A DNA stretch of 64,000 bases, taken from G963676655 sp963676655. Its GTDB lineage: Bacteria > Verrucomicrobiota > Lentisphaeria > Victivallales > Victivallaceae. Under the pieces are notes generated by a model. It was not told the DNA's origin. It searched no databases and was given only the letters and a program-made list of their open reading frames with translations. Where the stretch lies: positions 620,001 through 684,000 of the forward strand of contig CAXXKX010000004.1 in assembly GCA_963676655.2 (NCBI GenBank), in the 5' to 3' direction. Every line of letters starts with the position of its first letter. Position 1 is the stretch's first letter. This document shows positions 7,948 to 16,948 of this stretch, piece after piece. A program made the translations under genes and the position numbers.

Positions 7948-9102
7948 TTAGAAATTTTCAGCTTCGCTTGCCGTTTGAGATTTTTTTTTCGCATTCTTCC
8001 TGGCTTCCTCCTGTTTTTCGTATTCAGGATCAACAATCTCAATAAATGAAAAATAGTAAGATTTGTCGTTGCAAACAAATCCCACCGAAATTTTTTTGTC
8101 ATCTGTCAGCCATATGTCAGTATATCTTTGTGTCCCGGTTTTTATATCCCATGACCTTGGTACCTGGAAACTTTTTGAGGGTTGTTTATATTTTTTCATT
8201 ATGATATCCCGCATTGTTTTCCAATCTGGCTTGACCTTTGAATCAAAAAGTGTTGCCAAGTATTCGGGATAATGCATGAATAGTTTTACGAGTTTACCTG
8301 AATTATTAAAACAGAATATTATAGAACATGGTTTTCCGGCCAAAGTCATTTTTCCGCAAATGCTTTCAATGTCAATGGGCTCTTCGCCGGCATCCTCCTC
8401 GAAACAAAAAGAAACTTTATTGCTGTTTTTGATTTTGCTATGAACAGTCTTGCATGAATCGCCGAAGTAAAAGTTTGCATAAGCCTGTGCCTTATTCCCG
8501 ACTGAAGGTTGCGTCTTAGCTTTGCCGGGGTCTTCGGCTTTTGGCGCAGGAGCAACTGATTTCAGTTCTTGGCCCGGACATGAGGCGATAATGATGAAAT
8601 TTCGGTATTGTCCGTTGAATTCAGCTACATTGAGAGATATAGTTTTGTCCTTGCATCCCCATACATCGGTGATATACATCTTCAATACTTTCATGAACGA
8701 GATATCAGGAAATTTATTATGGCTAGAAGCTATTCCAAGAGCGAGTTCCAGTTTTGATTTTAAATTGCGCCAGTTTTCTTCAAGTTTGATTGTGAATGAA
8801 TCACCGTTATATTTTTCAAAATACACGATTATCTTATTCAGTTCGTTGGATTTATCAAAAACAAGAACCGCATTTGCTTTCTGATCATAGACGGTGGTGG
8901 TGCAAAATATCATTTTGTTACTACCGGTAGTGGCGGCATAAGAGAGGGATATTTTTTTATTCTTGGCAATTTTGTCGTTTACCACACTTGGGCTTTCTCC
9001 GAATTTGAAAGAGTCAAAGGCGTTGTCATTGTTGCTGATCGGATTGGCGTAAGTAAGATGACAAAGTACGAAACAACATATTGTATAGATAAATATTTTC
9101 AT
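7948..9102 (-). CDS. Exported protein with duplicated domain, paralogue B
   Basis: Function unknown. With the ATG at 9102 (GGGGA six bases before it) the protein is 384 residues and starts with a signal peptide MKIFIYTICCFVLCHLTYAN. The frame is open to 9141, but that start has no ribosome site. It contains two tandem copies of the C-terminal domain found once in paralogue A: about residues 30-180 (FDSFKFGESPSVV...) and about 205-365 (YANFYFGDSCKTV...). The second copy shares TLAGK-C, DWKTMR and KKISVG positions with paralogue A. It lacks the SH3-like module and the KALEAK repeat, and ends in a Lys-rich tail. It lies 43 bp downstream of paralogue C, probably in one transcript. Confidence 0.8.
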   Translation of the reverse strand: MKIFIYTICCFVLCHLTYANPISNNDNAFDSFKFGESPSVVNDKIAKNKKISLSYAATTGSNKMIFCTTTVYDQKANAVLVFDKSNELNKIIVYFEKYNGDSFTIKLEENWRNLKSKLELALGIASSHNKFPDISFMKVLKMYITDVWGCKDKTISLNVAEFNGQYRNFIIIASCPGQELKSVAPAPKAEDPGKAKTQPSVGNKAQAYANFYFGDSCKTVHSKIKNSNKVSFCFEEDAGEEPIDIESICGKMTLAGKPCSIIFCFNNSGKLVKLFMHYPEYLATLFDSKVKPDWKTMRDIIMKKYKQPSKSFQVPRSWDIKTGTQRYTDIWLTDDKKISVGFVCNDKSYYFSFIEIVDPEYEKQEEARKNAKKKSQTASEAENF

Positions 9103-9145
9103 AATTTCCCCGCTAATATTGGTAAATTGAATTTTGAACATTGAG

Positions 9146-10096
9146 TCACTTAATTTTATTCCGGAAGTCTCTCCTGATTGAATCGGCCGCAGATTCGTTT
9201 AGTGCATCGGGCATTGAGATAATAATAGCTGGACTATATTCTCGTTCGTCAGATGCGGCAATTCCCAATTCTATAGTTTTGTTTCTAAGTTTCCATTTGT
9301 TGGTTATTCTGATTTTTCCCGCATCGAGAGATACTGAATACTTGGGAAAATCCCGATCTGTTGATGGATTTCCGAAATGCTTAATAAGGTTTGAGCGTAA
9401 TATTGACCAGGAACTTTTTACTTTTGAGCTGTAGGACAAAATGTCATATGCCTTGTAATTGAATTCGATATAGTAGAGTTGTTTATTGTTATTAAATAAA
9501 AATGATACGAAACAATTAAGTCCTCCAAATGAAAGATAACCAACAACTACTCTTTTGAATTCTTTGTCCTTATAGTCTTCAGTTAATTTGATTATTTTGT
9601 TTTGCTTTATCTTATATAAAATAATACTGAAGGAGTCTCCAAAGTTGTAGTCATCAAACGCCGGTCTGTGATTATTTCTTTTGAGCAAAGCGGCAAATCT
9701 TCTTTTTTCCATTAGCTCTTTACGGATATTCCGCTTGGGCTTTTTGGGGGGTGAACTTGTTCCGGTCATTTCCGCCTTTACGACAGTATCAAGTTTCTTG
9801 TCATACGCGCTTTTGAAAAATTTCCACCTGTCAGAATCGGCAACATCGCGAATTTTATACGCAATCATATCCCCGCTTGGCAAATTGACATATATCTTAT
9901 CGTCCTTTAATTTAAACAGAGTGCCTCTGATAATAAAACCTTGGCGGTGCTTGAAACGTATTTTAGTTCCTTTTGTAGGAGGAGAGAACGGTCCCAATTG
10001 CATGACTGCTTGGGTTTGCAGAACAAGTTCTTTGATCTCTTGAGATAATATATTAGTGCATATTAGGCATAATATAAAAGCAGTGAAGTATTTCAT
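9146..10096 (-). CDS. Exported protein with SH3-like module, paralogue C
   Basis: Function unknown. The 316-residue protein has a signal peptide (MKYFTAFILCLICTNILSQ). A beta-rich module at about 35-105 (LGPFSPPTKGTKIRFK...YKIRDVADSDRW) aligns by eye with that of paralogue A. A single C-terminal domain follows (about 145-300: AFDDYNFGDSFSI...SPAIIIS). A basic linker lies between them. Start ATG at 10096 has AAGGAAGGG about ten bases upstream. It is first in a probable operon with paralogue B, and a palindromic operator-like site lies about 50 bp upstream. The order SH3-like then C-domain is the same as in paralogue A without the coiled coil. Confidence 0.8.
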   Translation of the reverse strand: MKYFTAFILCLICTNILSQEIKELVLQTQAVMQLGPFSPPTKGTKIRFKHRQGFIIRGTLFKLKDDKIYVNLPSGDMIAYKIRDVADSDRWKFFKSAYDKKLDTVVKAEMTGTSSPPKKPKRNIRKELMEKRRFAALLKRNNHRPAFDDYNFGDSFSIILYKIKQNKIIKLTEDYKDKEFKRVVVGYLSFGGLNCFVSFLFNNNKQLYYIEFNYKAYDILSYSSKVKSSWSILRSNLIKHFGNPSTDRDFPKYSVSLDAGKIRITNKWKLRNKTIELGIAASDEREYSPAIIISMPDALNESAADSIRRDFRNKIK

Positions 10097-10142
10097 CGAT
10101 ATTTTCCCTTCCTTGTCAAAAAATAATCAAAAAATCAAAAAC

Positions 10143-10166
10143 AGTATACCTGTGATTTAGTATACT
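10143..10166. promoter_or_regulatory. Operator-like palindrome upstream of paralogue C
   Basis: agtatac (10143-10149) and gtatact (10160-10166) form a perfect 7-bp inverted repeat with a 10-base spacer. The centre is 58 bp upstream of the start at 10096 and lies between that gene and the end of murJ. The spacing suits a dimeric regulator, but no partner is identified. Confidence 0.4.
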
Positions 10167-10207
10167 TCAAGCATTAAATAGAATTTATTGTCAGAAAATG
10201 TTTGATA

Positions 10208-11761
10208 TTAGCGCTTGAAGACGGAGATTATTTCACGACATTCCCGGCAGCGCAGGAGCAGGGCCGTTGCGATGTATATAAAACAGAAAATGCTGCCGGT
10301 TGAAAGCAGCAGGATCAGTGATTTCCAGGGAAGATCAAACTTTTTGATGAACTCCCAGCCGATATATGAAATGCCAAGAGCAATAAAAGTTGCCGCCATG
10401 GATTTCACCACGGTGCCGGTCAAGCCGGAAAAGATTCCTTTTATTTGCAGGTTACGGCGCAAAATCAATAGAAGAAGCAGATTGTTCAAGATGGACGCGA
10501 TAACGGTAGCCATGGCAATTCCGCCCTGCCGCAAGGGAAACATCAGGATCACATTAAAAATAATATTCACTCCGATACAGATCAGGGATATTTTGAGCGG
10601 AGTCTTCATGTCGCGCTGCGCGTAAAAAGCGGAAACACAGGCTTTGACGGTACAGAAAAACGGAATGCCCAATGCGTAAAAATGCAATGCCCAGAGCGTT
10701 TCCCGCAAATCGGATTCTGAAAAGTTGCCGCCAAAATAAATAACTTTGAGAAAAAGTTCTCCGGCAAAGGCCGTGAACAGCGCGATTGGGATACAGATAA
10801 ACAGCATTTGCCGCAACGCAAACTGAAGTGCGTCAACTATTCCCTGATTATCCCCGGCTTCCGCCGCCTTTGACATATTAGGCAGCAGTACCGTGCCGAA
10901 AGAGACTGCGATAACGCCGATCGGCAGATAAACCAGCCGGTCGCTGTAAACCAGGGCGGGAACGGCTTGATCTCCCAGAAAATAGGCCAGAAAGCGATCC
11001 GTGAAGAAGCTGATCTGGACCGCTCCGGCTCCAGCCAGTCCGGGCAGGATCAAGGACCAGAGTTCCCGCAGCGCCCAGCCTGATTTCAAGCAACCCGGGT
11101 TGAACGCTGGAAAGAGATCATATTTTTTCAGGCAGATCAGATTGTAAATCAGTTGGGCCGCACCGGCCAGAAGTACCGATAACGCAAGATAGCGCAGTTG
11201 TAAAACCGGTTCTCCGGAAAGGGCAGGGCAGACCAGCCAGAGACAGGCGATCATGAAAATATTCAGACTCAAAGCTCCCAGCGCAGGCAGAAAAAATATC
11301 CGCAGCGTATTCAGGATGGCGCCCGACGCGCCGACCAGACACATGAAAAAAGCATAGGGAATCAGCAGGGGCAGCAGTTGCAAAGTAAGCCGACCTCGTT
11401 CCGTATCCGGATAATCCTGAAAAAACAGACATCCGGCGGCAATGACAATACAAAGTACGCCAAGGATTAAACTCAAGACCAGGAATACTGCCGCCACCGC
11501 ACGTTTGGTTTCATCCCGGCCATGGGTTTCCAATGAACGGGTGATAATCGGTACCAGCGCGGTTCCAAGGGCTCCTTCGCCGAGAAGGCGGCGGAACAGA
11601 TTGGGGATCATAAACGCCATGTACCAGGCGGAAGCGAATGCACCGCCGCCAAGAACCCGGGCCACCAGCATGACGCGAACCAGACCGAGCAAGCGGCTGA
11701 TGGTAGTAGCAATTGCGACAGCGGCGGAACTTTTCAGAATCTTCTTATATAGTTGTGACAT
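10208..11761 (-). CDS. murJ: Lipid II flippase MurJ (MviN family)
   Basis: Flips the lipid-linked peptidoglycan precursor lipid II across the inner membrane. The 517-residue polytopic protein has about 14 predicted membrane helices, as expected. The N-terminal signature SSAAVAIATTISRLLGLVR (about 11-29) and the following SAWYMAFMIPNLFRRLLGEGA are typical of MurJ, with the conserved arginines lining the cavity. Start ATG at 11761. It diverges from the tRNA-Leu gene and stands apart from the glycan genes. Presence of murJ agrees with a peptidoglycan-containing Gram-negative cell plan. Confidence 0.95.
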   Translation of the reverse strand: MSQLYKKILKSSAAVAIATTISRLLGLVRVMLVARVLGGGAFASAWYMAFMIPNLFRRLLGEGALGTALVPIITRSLETHGRDETKRAVAAVFLVLSLILGVLCIVIAAGCLFFQDYPDTERGRLTLQLLPLLIPYAFFMCLVGASGAILNTLRIFFLPALGALSLNIFMIACLWLVCPALSGEPVLQLRYLALSVLLAGAAQLIYNLICLKKYDLFPAFNPGCLKSGWALRELWSLILPGLAGAGAVQISFFTDRFLAYFLGDQAVPALVYSDRLVYLPIGVIAVSFGTVLLPNMSKAAEAGDNQGIVDALQFALRQMLFICIPIALFTAFAGELFLKVIYFGGNFSESDLRETLWALHFYALGIPFFCTVKACVSAFYAQRDMKTPLKISLICIGVNIIFNVILMFPLRQGGIAMATVIASILNNLLLLLILRRNLQIKGIFSGLTGTVVKSMAATFIALGISYIGWEFIKKFDLPWKSLILLLSTGSIFCFIYIATALLLRCRECREIISVFKR

Positions 11762-11945
11762 ACCTTTTCCTGATTATATAACGAGACGGCACCGCCGTCC
11801 AATGACATTAAATTTCCCTGATTTTGGCAAGTTTCAAGTTGATATTGAGTTTTTTTATATAATGAAGTTGATTTTTTTATAAATAGTAGTAAATTATGCG
11901 TCGCAGGACAATCCGCACCCATGAATTGTTCTGTAGTCACGACCA

Positions 11946-12032
11946 GCCGGAGTGGCGAAATTGGCAGACGCGCTAGACTCAAAATCTGGTGTACTTACGT
12001 ACGTGTCGGTTCGAGTCCGACCTCCGGTACCA
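11946..12032 (+). tRNA. tRNA-Leu (anticodon CAA)
   Basis: An 87-base class II tRNA with a long variable arm. The acceptor arm GCCGGAG pairs with CTCCGGT (one G-U), and discriminator A plus an encoded CCA ends at 12032. The anticodon stem CTAGA/TCTGG encloses the loop CTCAAAA, giving anticodon CAA, which reads UUG. The T arm is GTCGG-TTCGAGT-CCGAC. A run of seven T follows at 12034-12040 and could end transcription. Upstream, a TATAAT lies at 11858-11863, too far to assign as its promoter with confidence. Confidence 0.96.
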
Positions 12033-12268
12033 CTTTTTTTCCTCGTTTTTGAATTCAAATTACTCTTCTTTATGCCCGTAAAATGGCTATGACTGGGTCA
12101 CCAGTGTTCCAATTGCGATTCCTGAGTCATGGAAAGGGTTATGATGATAACTGGCGTTAACGGTTTGGTGAGGGTATGATTTACGAAGATGATATGAAAG
12201 ATTCTCTGGATAATATTTAGAATTTATTCGGCCTGACCAGTCGGAGTTTTTTTTATGTAAATCATGCC

Positions 12269-12382
12269 TCAAGTAAAGAAAATTGAATATTTTTTACACA
12301 TTTCGCTTGTCAAGTAAAGAAAATTGGATTATGTTTACTTGAAGTTTGTGATATGTATAGTTTTTTGAGTTATCTTTACATG
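12269..12382. promoter_or_regulatory. Array of operator-like half-sites upstream of the Fic gene
   Basis: Four copies of the same half-site precede the Fic gene: caagtaaaga at 12270-12279 and 12311-12320, and in reverse tttacttg at 12334-12341 and tctttacatg at 12373-12382. The 12311-12318 and 12334-12341 copies form a perfect 8-bp inverted repeat with a 15-base spacer. The last copy ends 10 bp before the ATG. Because the Fic protein carries a C-terminal helix-turn-helix, autoregulation is a natural reading. The rest of 12033-12392 shows no gene. Confidence 0.6.
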
Positions 12383-12392
12383 AAGGTGTATC

Positions 12393-13478
12393 ATGGGTAA
12401 AAAACTGGCAGCATTACCACTGAAAATCAATGTGGAAAAACTTACGGTGATGAGGAAGCTTTCTTCCGCTCATCGTTATCTTGCGGAGCTCAAAGGTATT
12501 GCCGAAACAATCCCGAATGAAGTGATTCTCATTAATACTCTTGCTTTACAGGAGGCAAAAGACAGTTCCGAGATTGAAAATATAATCACAACCCATGATG
12601 AATTATATAAGGAAGAACTTTTCTCTGAAACTATGAAGAATCCTGCCAGTAAAGAAGTCTCTCACTACGTTCAGGCCATAAAAAAAGGCTTTGCTTTAGT
12701 TCGTGAGAACAACCTGCTGACATCTGGCATCATTCTGGAAATCCACAAAGAGCTGGAGCACAACAATGCTGGATTCAGGAAACTTCCCGGGACCGAATTG
12801 AAGAATCAGAAAACCGGAAAAACAGTATACACTCCTCCACAGGAATATGAATTGATTGTCAACCTGATGAAAAATCTGGAAGAGTATATTAATGATGATT
12901 CTCTATCAGATATAGACCCGTTGGTTAAGATGGCAATCATCCATCACCGCTTTGAGAGCATCCATCCGTTCTATGACGGCAATGGGCGAACTGGAAGGAT
13001 TGTCAACATTCTCTATCTGATAATTAAAGACTTGCAGAAACTGCCGATTTTGTATCTAAGTCGTTACATTACTCAAAATAAAGCTCAGTACTATAAACTG
13101 CTTAATGAAGTACATGAAAAGGAGAATTGGGAAGACTGGATTCTCTATATGCTGGATGGGGTAGAGCAAACTTCGAAGCAGACAATCTGGATCATCAAAA
13201 ACATCAAAGAGTTGATGCAGACATGTAAAGAGCGACTAAAGTCGGAGTATCCCAAAATATACAGCCATGAACTATTAAATAATCTCTTCAGTCATCCCTA
13301 TACGAAAATTGAATTGTTACAGAATGATTTAGGAGTATCACGCATTACCGCCATGAAATACCTGAATGAACTTGCTGATTCAGGCATAGTTGAAAAGAGC
13401 AAAGTTGGCAAATACAACTTCTATGTCAATCGCCCTTTATATGATTTATTCATAAATGTACCTGAAAAGATTGAGTAA
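12393..13478 (+). CDS. Fic family protein with N-terminal inhibitory motif and C-terminal helix-turn-helix
   Basis: Fic enzymes transfer AMP or another nucleotide moiety from a nucleotide to a hydroxyl side chain of a target protein. The 361-residue protein has the full catalytic motif HPFYDGNGRTGR at residues 191-202. It also has an N-terminal inhibitory motif SSEIEN at 58-63, fitting [S/T]xxxE[G/N] of class II Fic proteins, in which the glutamate blocks ATP placement. The C-terminal 60 residues (NDLGVSRITAMKYLNELADSG) look like a winged helix. GAAGGTG lies before the ATG. No antitoxin gene is adjacent. The upstream half-site array suggests self-regulation. It is isolated from the glycan genes and may be acquired. 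Confidence 0.9.
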   Translation: MGKKLAALPLKINVEKLTVMRKLSSAHRYLAELKGIAETIPNEVILINTLALQEAKDSSEIENIITTHDELYKEELFSETMKNPASKEVSHYVQAIKKGFALVRENNLLTSGIILEIHKELEHNNAGFRKLPGTELKNQKTGKTVYTPPQEYELIVNLMKNLEEYINDDSLSDIDPLVKMAIIHHRFESIHPFYDGNGRTGRIVNILYLIIKDLQKLPILYLSRYITQNKAQYYKLLNEVHEKENWEDWILYMLDGVEQTSKQTIWIIKNIKELMQTCKERLKSEYPKIYSHELLNNLFSHPYTKIELLQNDLGVSRITAMKYLNELADSGIVEKSKVGKYNFYVNRPLYDLFINVPEKIE

Positions 13479-13519
13479 AACCAACCGAATGAGAATTTAA
13501 GCTCGAAAATTGCCGGATT

Positions 13520-13580
13520 CACAGTGGTGACACAAATGTCACCGGACAGAATAAACTGGGGAAAAAATTCCACCGGACAA
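13520..13580. repeat. Short repeats, possibly the end of a decayed insertion sequence
   Basis: ggtgaca (13526-13532) and tgtcacc (13537-13543) form a perfect hairpin, and caccggaca occurs twice (13540-13548 and 13571-13579). Repeated blocks of this type are seen at the tips of some IS21-like elements. No transposase is nearby, so this is tentative. The remainder of 13479-13708 shows nothing recognisable. Confidence 0.3.
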
Positions 13581-13708
13581 CAGGAGTACATTAAAATCTT
13601 GTAGTTTATTTATTCTTGTCCTCCAACCAGGAGAACCAATTAAGCAGCAATACAACAGTTATCAAAAAATCAAGGAAATTGCTTTTTACAGGATTATCAT
13701 TGAGTTAA

Positions 13709-15292
13709 TTATTCAGGCAGGTTATTGTTGAATTCCTGTCTCCAGAGATCGTTTTCCGGGAAAGATTCGAGGAATTCTTCTTTGCTCAAACCTAACGCGG
13801 TTTTGACCTCGTTGAAGAATAATTCCGCTTCCTGTTCATTCGGTTTGCTGCCGAATGTCTGAAACTGCTTATTGGCCCATATGGGGTATTTACTATCCGA
13901 AAACGGATGAAATTCTTCCGGCGGGTATTTTATAAAATCACCGTTGACTACGTAACCGTCCGGGGCTCTTTGTTTTTCAATCTCGATACATTGCTGTTTG
14001 AGGCTGTGGAATGACTCTTCGGGCAACTGGTCGGTCCCGATCAGGTTTACCAGTTCTTCCGGATCATCTTTCAGGTCATAGAACAGTTCTTTGCCGTCAT
14101 TGTAAAAATAAATATATTTATATCGGTGGTCTCTCAGCATCGCCCAACGGCGGTTGCCGGTCCCGAATTCGGAATAAATCTCTTTGCGAGCTGGAGCGGA
14201 CAGCGGCGATTGACCTTCCAACTGATAGTTGCGGTGATGGGCTTTGTAATTGTAGTCGATGCCGGTCAATTCCAGGATTAATGGGAAAATGTCCATCAGA
14301 TCGGTGAAGTTATCATTGATTGAACCTGCCTTGAATGCATCCGGATAGCGGACGATGAACGGAATTTTTGCGGCGCTGTCGAACGGAACTTCCTTGGAAT
14401 ACAGTCCCTTATCCTGCAGCATTTCGCCATGATCCGATGAGTAAATAATGATGGTGTTGTCCATTAACCCTTTTTCCTCCAGGGTATTCAGAACCCTGCC
14501 GACAGCCTGGTCAACCATTGAAATTGAGGTGTAATAGGCCTCTCGAATTTTTCTTTTGGTTTCTGGTGAATCATTATCGCCGTAAAATTCACATTCTTCG
14601 GAATGAAATGGAAATTCCCGTGACACGGCCGCAGGTTCGGGCAGGGAAGCGTCTTTGTAGAAATCGCTCCATTCTTCCGGAATATTCCAGGGCGGATGAG
14701 GCTTGATCCAGCCGCACATCATAAAAAACGGCGAATCGCCATTTGCCTCAAGCCATTCGATAGATTTGTCTGCCACCCAGTTAACCCCATGGTCCTTTTC
14801 CGGCATGATCGCTGTTTGGGGAGAATGATATGCTCCCGGACGAATTCCATGAATATTCCTTAGATCTTCCAGACCTTTATTTTTCAGAAACTTCAGATAT
14901 GCGTCATCGAGAACCTGATGCGGGATTTCCTCCATCAAATGCATTTCATCAAAACCATGGTGTCGACGTGGCGGATGAAAATGCATTTTGCCGACGGCCA
15001 CGGTGTTGTAGCCATGGTCGGAAAGCACTTGCGGAATAGTCGGAATGCCTTCATCCGCAATCGGGGCGAGGGAATTTTCATAATATCCGTGATGCCTGGC
15101 TGAAACACCAGTTAATAAATAATGTCTGGCCGGCATGCATACAGGATTCGGCGAATAGGCATTACGAAAAATACAACCCTCTTCAACCAGGCGGTCCAGA
15201 TTCGGAGTTTTCATAAAATCCGCTCCGTTCGCATGAATGGTGTCATGTCGCTGCTGATCAGGAAAAAGAAGTAAGATATTAGGGCGCTGCAT
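13709..15292 (-). CDS. Sulfatase (Cys-type)
   Basis: A formylglycine-dependent sulfatase of 527 residues. PNILLLFPDQQRHD near the N-terminus gives metal ligands. CMPAR at Cys52-Arg56 is the modification motif, in the PAR form. YSSDHGEMLQDKG in the middle supplies further metal ligands. The long C-terminal region ends in an acidic tail. No signal peptide is visible. Start ATG at 15292 has AAGGAA about nine bases upstream. It follows another sulfatase with a 39-bp gap and closes the long co-oriented glycan cluster. Substrate is unknown; the neighbourhood suggests sulfated, uronate-containing glycan fragments. Confidence 0.92.
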   Translation of the reverse strand: MQRPNILLLFPDQQRHDTIHANGADFMKTPNLDRLVEEGCIFRNAYSPNPVCMPARHYLLTGVSARHHGYYENSLAPIADEGIPTIPQVLSDHGYNTVAVGKMHFHPPRRHHGFDEMHLMEEIPHQVLDDAYLKFLKNKGLEDLRNIHGIRPGAYHSPQTAIMPEKDHGVNWVADKSIEWLEANGDSPFFMMCGWIKPHPPWNIPEEWSDFYKDASLPEPAAVSREFPFHSEECEFYGDNDSPETKRKIREAYYTSISMVDQAVGRVLNTLEEKGLMDNTIIIYSSDHGEMLQDKGLYSKEVPFDSAAKIPFIVRYPDAFKAGSINDNFTDLMDIFPLILELTGIDYNYKAHHRNYQLEGQSPLSAPARKEIYSEFGTGNRRWAMLRDHRYKYIYFYNDGKELFYDLKDDPEELVNLIGTDQLPEESFHSLKQQCIEIEKQRAPDGYVVNGDFIKYPPEEFHPFSDSKYPIWANKQFQTFGSKPNEQEAELFFNEVKTALGLSKEEFLESFPENDLWRQEFNNNLPE

Positions 15293-15331
15293 GGTTAATA
15301 TTCCTTATAAAGTTTAATTTTCAAAACATCT

Positions 15332-16816
15332 TCAAAGCCCCATCAATTGCGACGCGAACGTTGCGTATGGATCTTTTACTCTTTTCATTTCGTTTGATAA
15401 TTTCGTTTTCATCATAGTTATCTCGCCTGCTTTTGACGAATCGTCAATGCCATTAGTCATTTCGTCAGGGTCGTCATCCAAGTCATAAAATTCATCGATA
15501 TCGGCAGGGTTGAAGACGTATTTTAAATTCCCGGAGATAATTGAACGCTGCAGGCAAAGACCCCGAACGTCAAAGCCGTAAAACTGGGTCATTACGAAGT
15601 CCCTGACGCTTTTGGCATTTCTTTCAGCGACCGGTAGAAAACTGACGGAATCCACATCATCCGGGCATTTCGCTCCGCAATAATCAAGTATTGTGGAATA
15701 AACGTCCATATTATTTACCATGGCGTTGTGAACTGACATGTTTTCCAATCCCGGCACTCGCACTAACATGGGAACACGCATAACTTCCTCGTAATTGTAC
15801 GGCCCCTTGTCCCATAAACCGCCATGGCATCCGAGCGAATCACCATGGTCGGCGGTAAATATGACCAGCGTGTTTTCTCTCAGTCCAAGATTATCCAGTT
15901 CATCAAGGATCAAACCTATTTGAGAATCGATCATGGTCATAAAGTCGAAATGGGCCGCGATTACCTTGCTCCACAACGGCCAGCCTTCCTCGTTGAAGCG
16001 GCGGTGCAGACATTTGATATATCGTGACTGGATATTTGGTTTACCGTTCAGTTCGTCGTTGTAATTGGCCCATTCTTCAATAGCTTCCGGCGAATGAGTC
16101 CCCGCATAAGTATTGTTGGGCATGGCGGGATGGTGCGGACCCCAGAATGAGGCCGTCAGGAAAAACGGTTCATCCTTGAATTGATTCAGCATGTCTACTG
16201 TCCGCGATGCGACAAATCCAGCCGGCGTCAATTCGGTAGGTAAATCTACAACCCCGGCATATTGCTCGGAACCATTGAAGTCCGGCGGCATGTTCCTGCC
16301 CAAGGGGAAGTTCAATGAATCGATGTCCCTTGAGCTGACAAAGTTTTTCACCTTGACAAACTCCTGTCCCGGATGTCCTTTTTCTTTAAGATAATCATCA
16401 TAATCGGCAACAAAGTCGCTCGGCAAACCGTAACCGGCAAAACGCGTTCCCTCAAAACCGTAATCAACCGGCCCCAGCTTTTCGCCGATATGCCATTTCC
16501 CGATATATCCGCAGTGATATCCCGCGTCTTTCAAAGGCGTGGTTATCATGGATGAAGCATCGACCAGCTCCGGTCTGCCGTAAGACTCGTATGTCGCGTT
16601 ATACAGCAAGCCGTGTTTGTGCGGATATTTGCCCGTGAAGATTGATGCCCGGGCCGGGGTGCATAACGGAACGGAAGTATAAGCCTTGGAAAAAATCGCG
16701 GATGCCTCCGCCAGTTTTTGCAGATTCGGGGTCTGACAAATGTTCCCGCCGTAACAGGAAAGAGTATCGGCTATGACCTGATCGGTCATTATTAATAGAA
16801 CATTTTTATGTGACAT
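15332..16816 (-). CDS. Sulfatase (Cys-type)
   Basis: A second sulfatase, 494 residues from the MSHKN start. The order of motifs is standard: NVLLIMTDQVIAD at the N-terminus, CTPARASIFTG from Cys52 as formylglycine site, and FTADHGDSLGCHG in the second half. The frame is open to 16885, but the added residues look non-coding; the ATG at 16834 (18 bases upstream) is an alternative. No signal peptide is seen. It differs clearly from the neighbouring sulfatase, so the two probably act on different positions or sugars. It lies 132 bp after kduD on the same strand. Confidence 0.92.
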   Translation of the reverse strand: MSHKNVLLIMTDQVIADTLSCYGGNICQTPNLQKLAEASAIFSKAYTSVPLCTPARASIFTGKYPHKHGLLYNATYESYGRPELVDASSMITTPLKDAGYHCGYIGKWHIGEKLGPVDYGFEGTRFAGYGLPSDFVADYDDYLKEKGHPGQEFVKVKNFVSSRDIDSLNFPLGRNMPPDFNGSEQYAGVVDLPTELTPAGFVASRTVDMLNQFKDEPFFLTASFWGPHHPAMPNNTYAGTHSPEAIEEWANYNDELNGKPNIQSRYIKCLHRRFNEEGWPLWSKVIAAHFDFMTMIDSQIGLILDELDNLGLRENTLVIFTADHGDSLGCHGGLWDKGPYNYEEVMRVPMLVRVPGLENMSVHNAMVNNMDVYSTILDYCGAKCPDDVDSVSFLPVAERNAKSVRDFVMTQFYGFDVRGLCLQRSIISGNLKYVFNPADIDEFYDLDDDPDEMTNGIDDSSKAGEITMMKTKLSNEMKRVKDPYATFASQLMGL

Positions 16817-16948
16817 TTTACCCGTATTGTCCATGTTTTTTGCATACCCTGAAAAATAATTGCAGTTGCCCTGTGACAACTGCAAAAATCAACAATTACG
16901 GTTTTAATATATAATACAATTTTGAAGAGGCAAGCCTTCAATCCGTTT

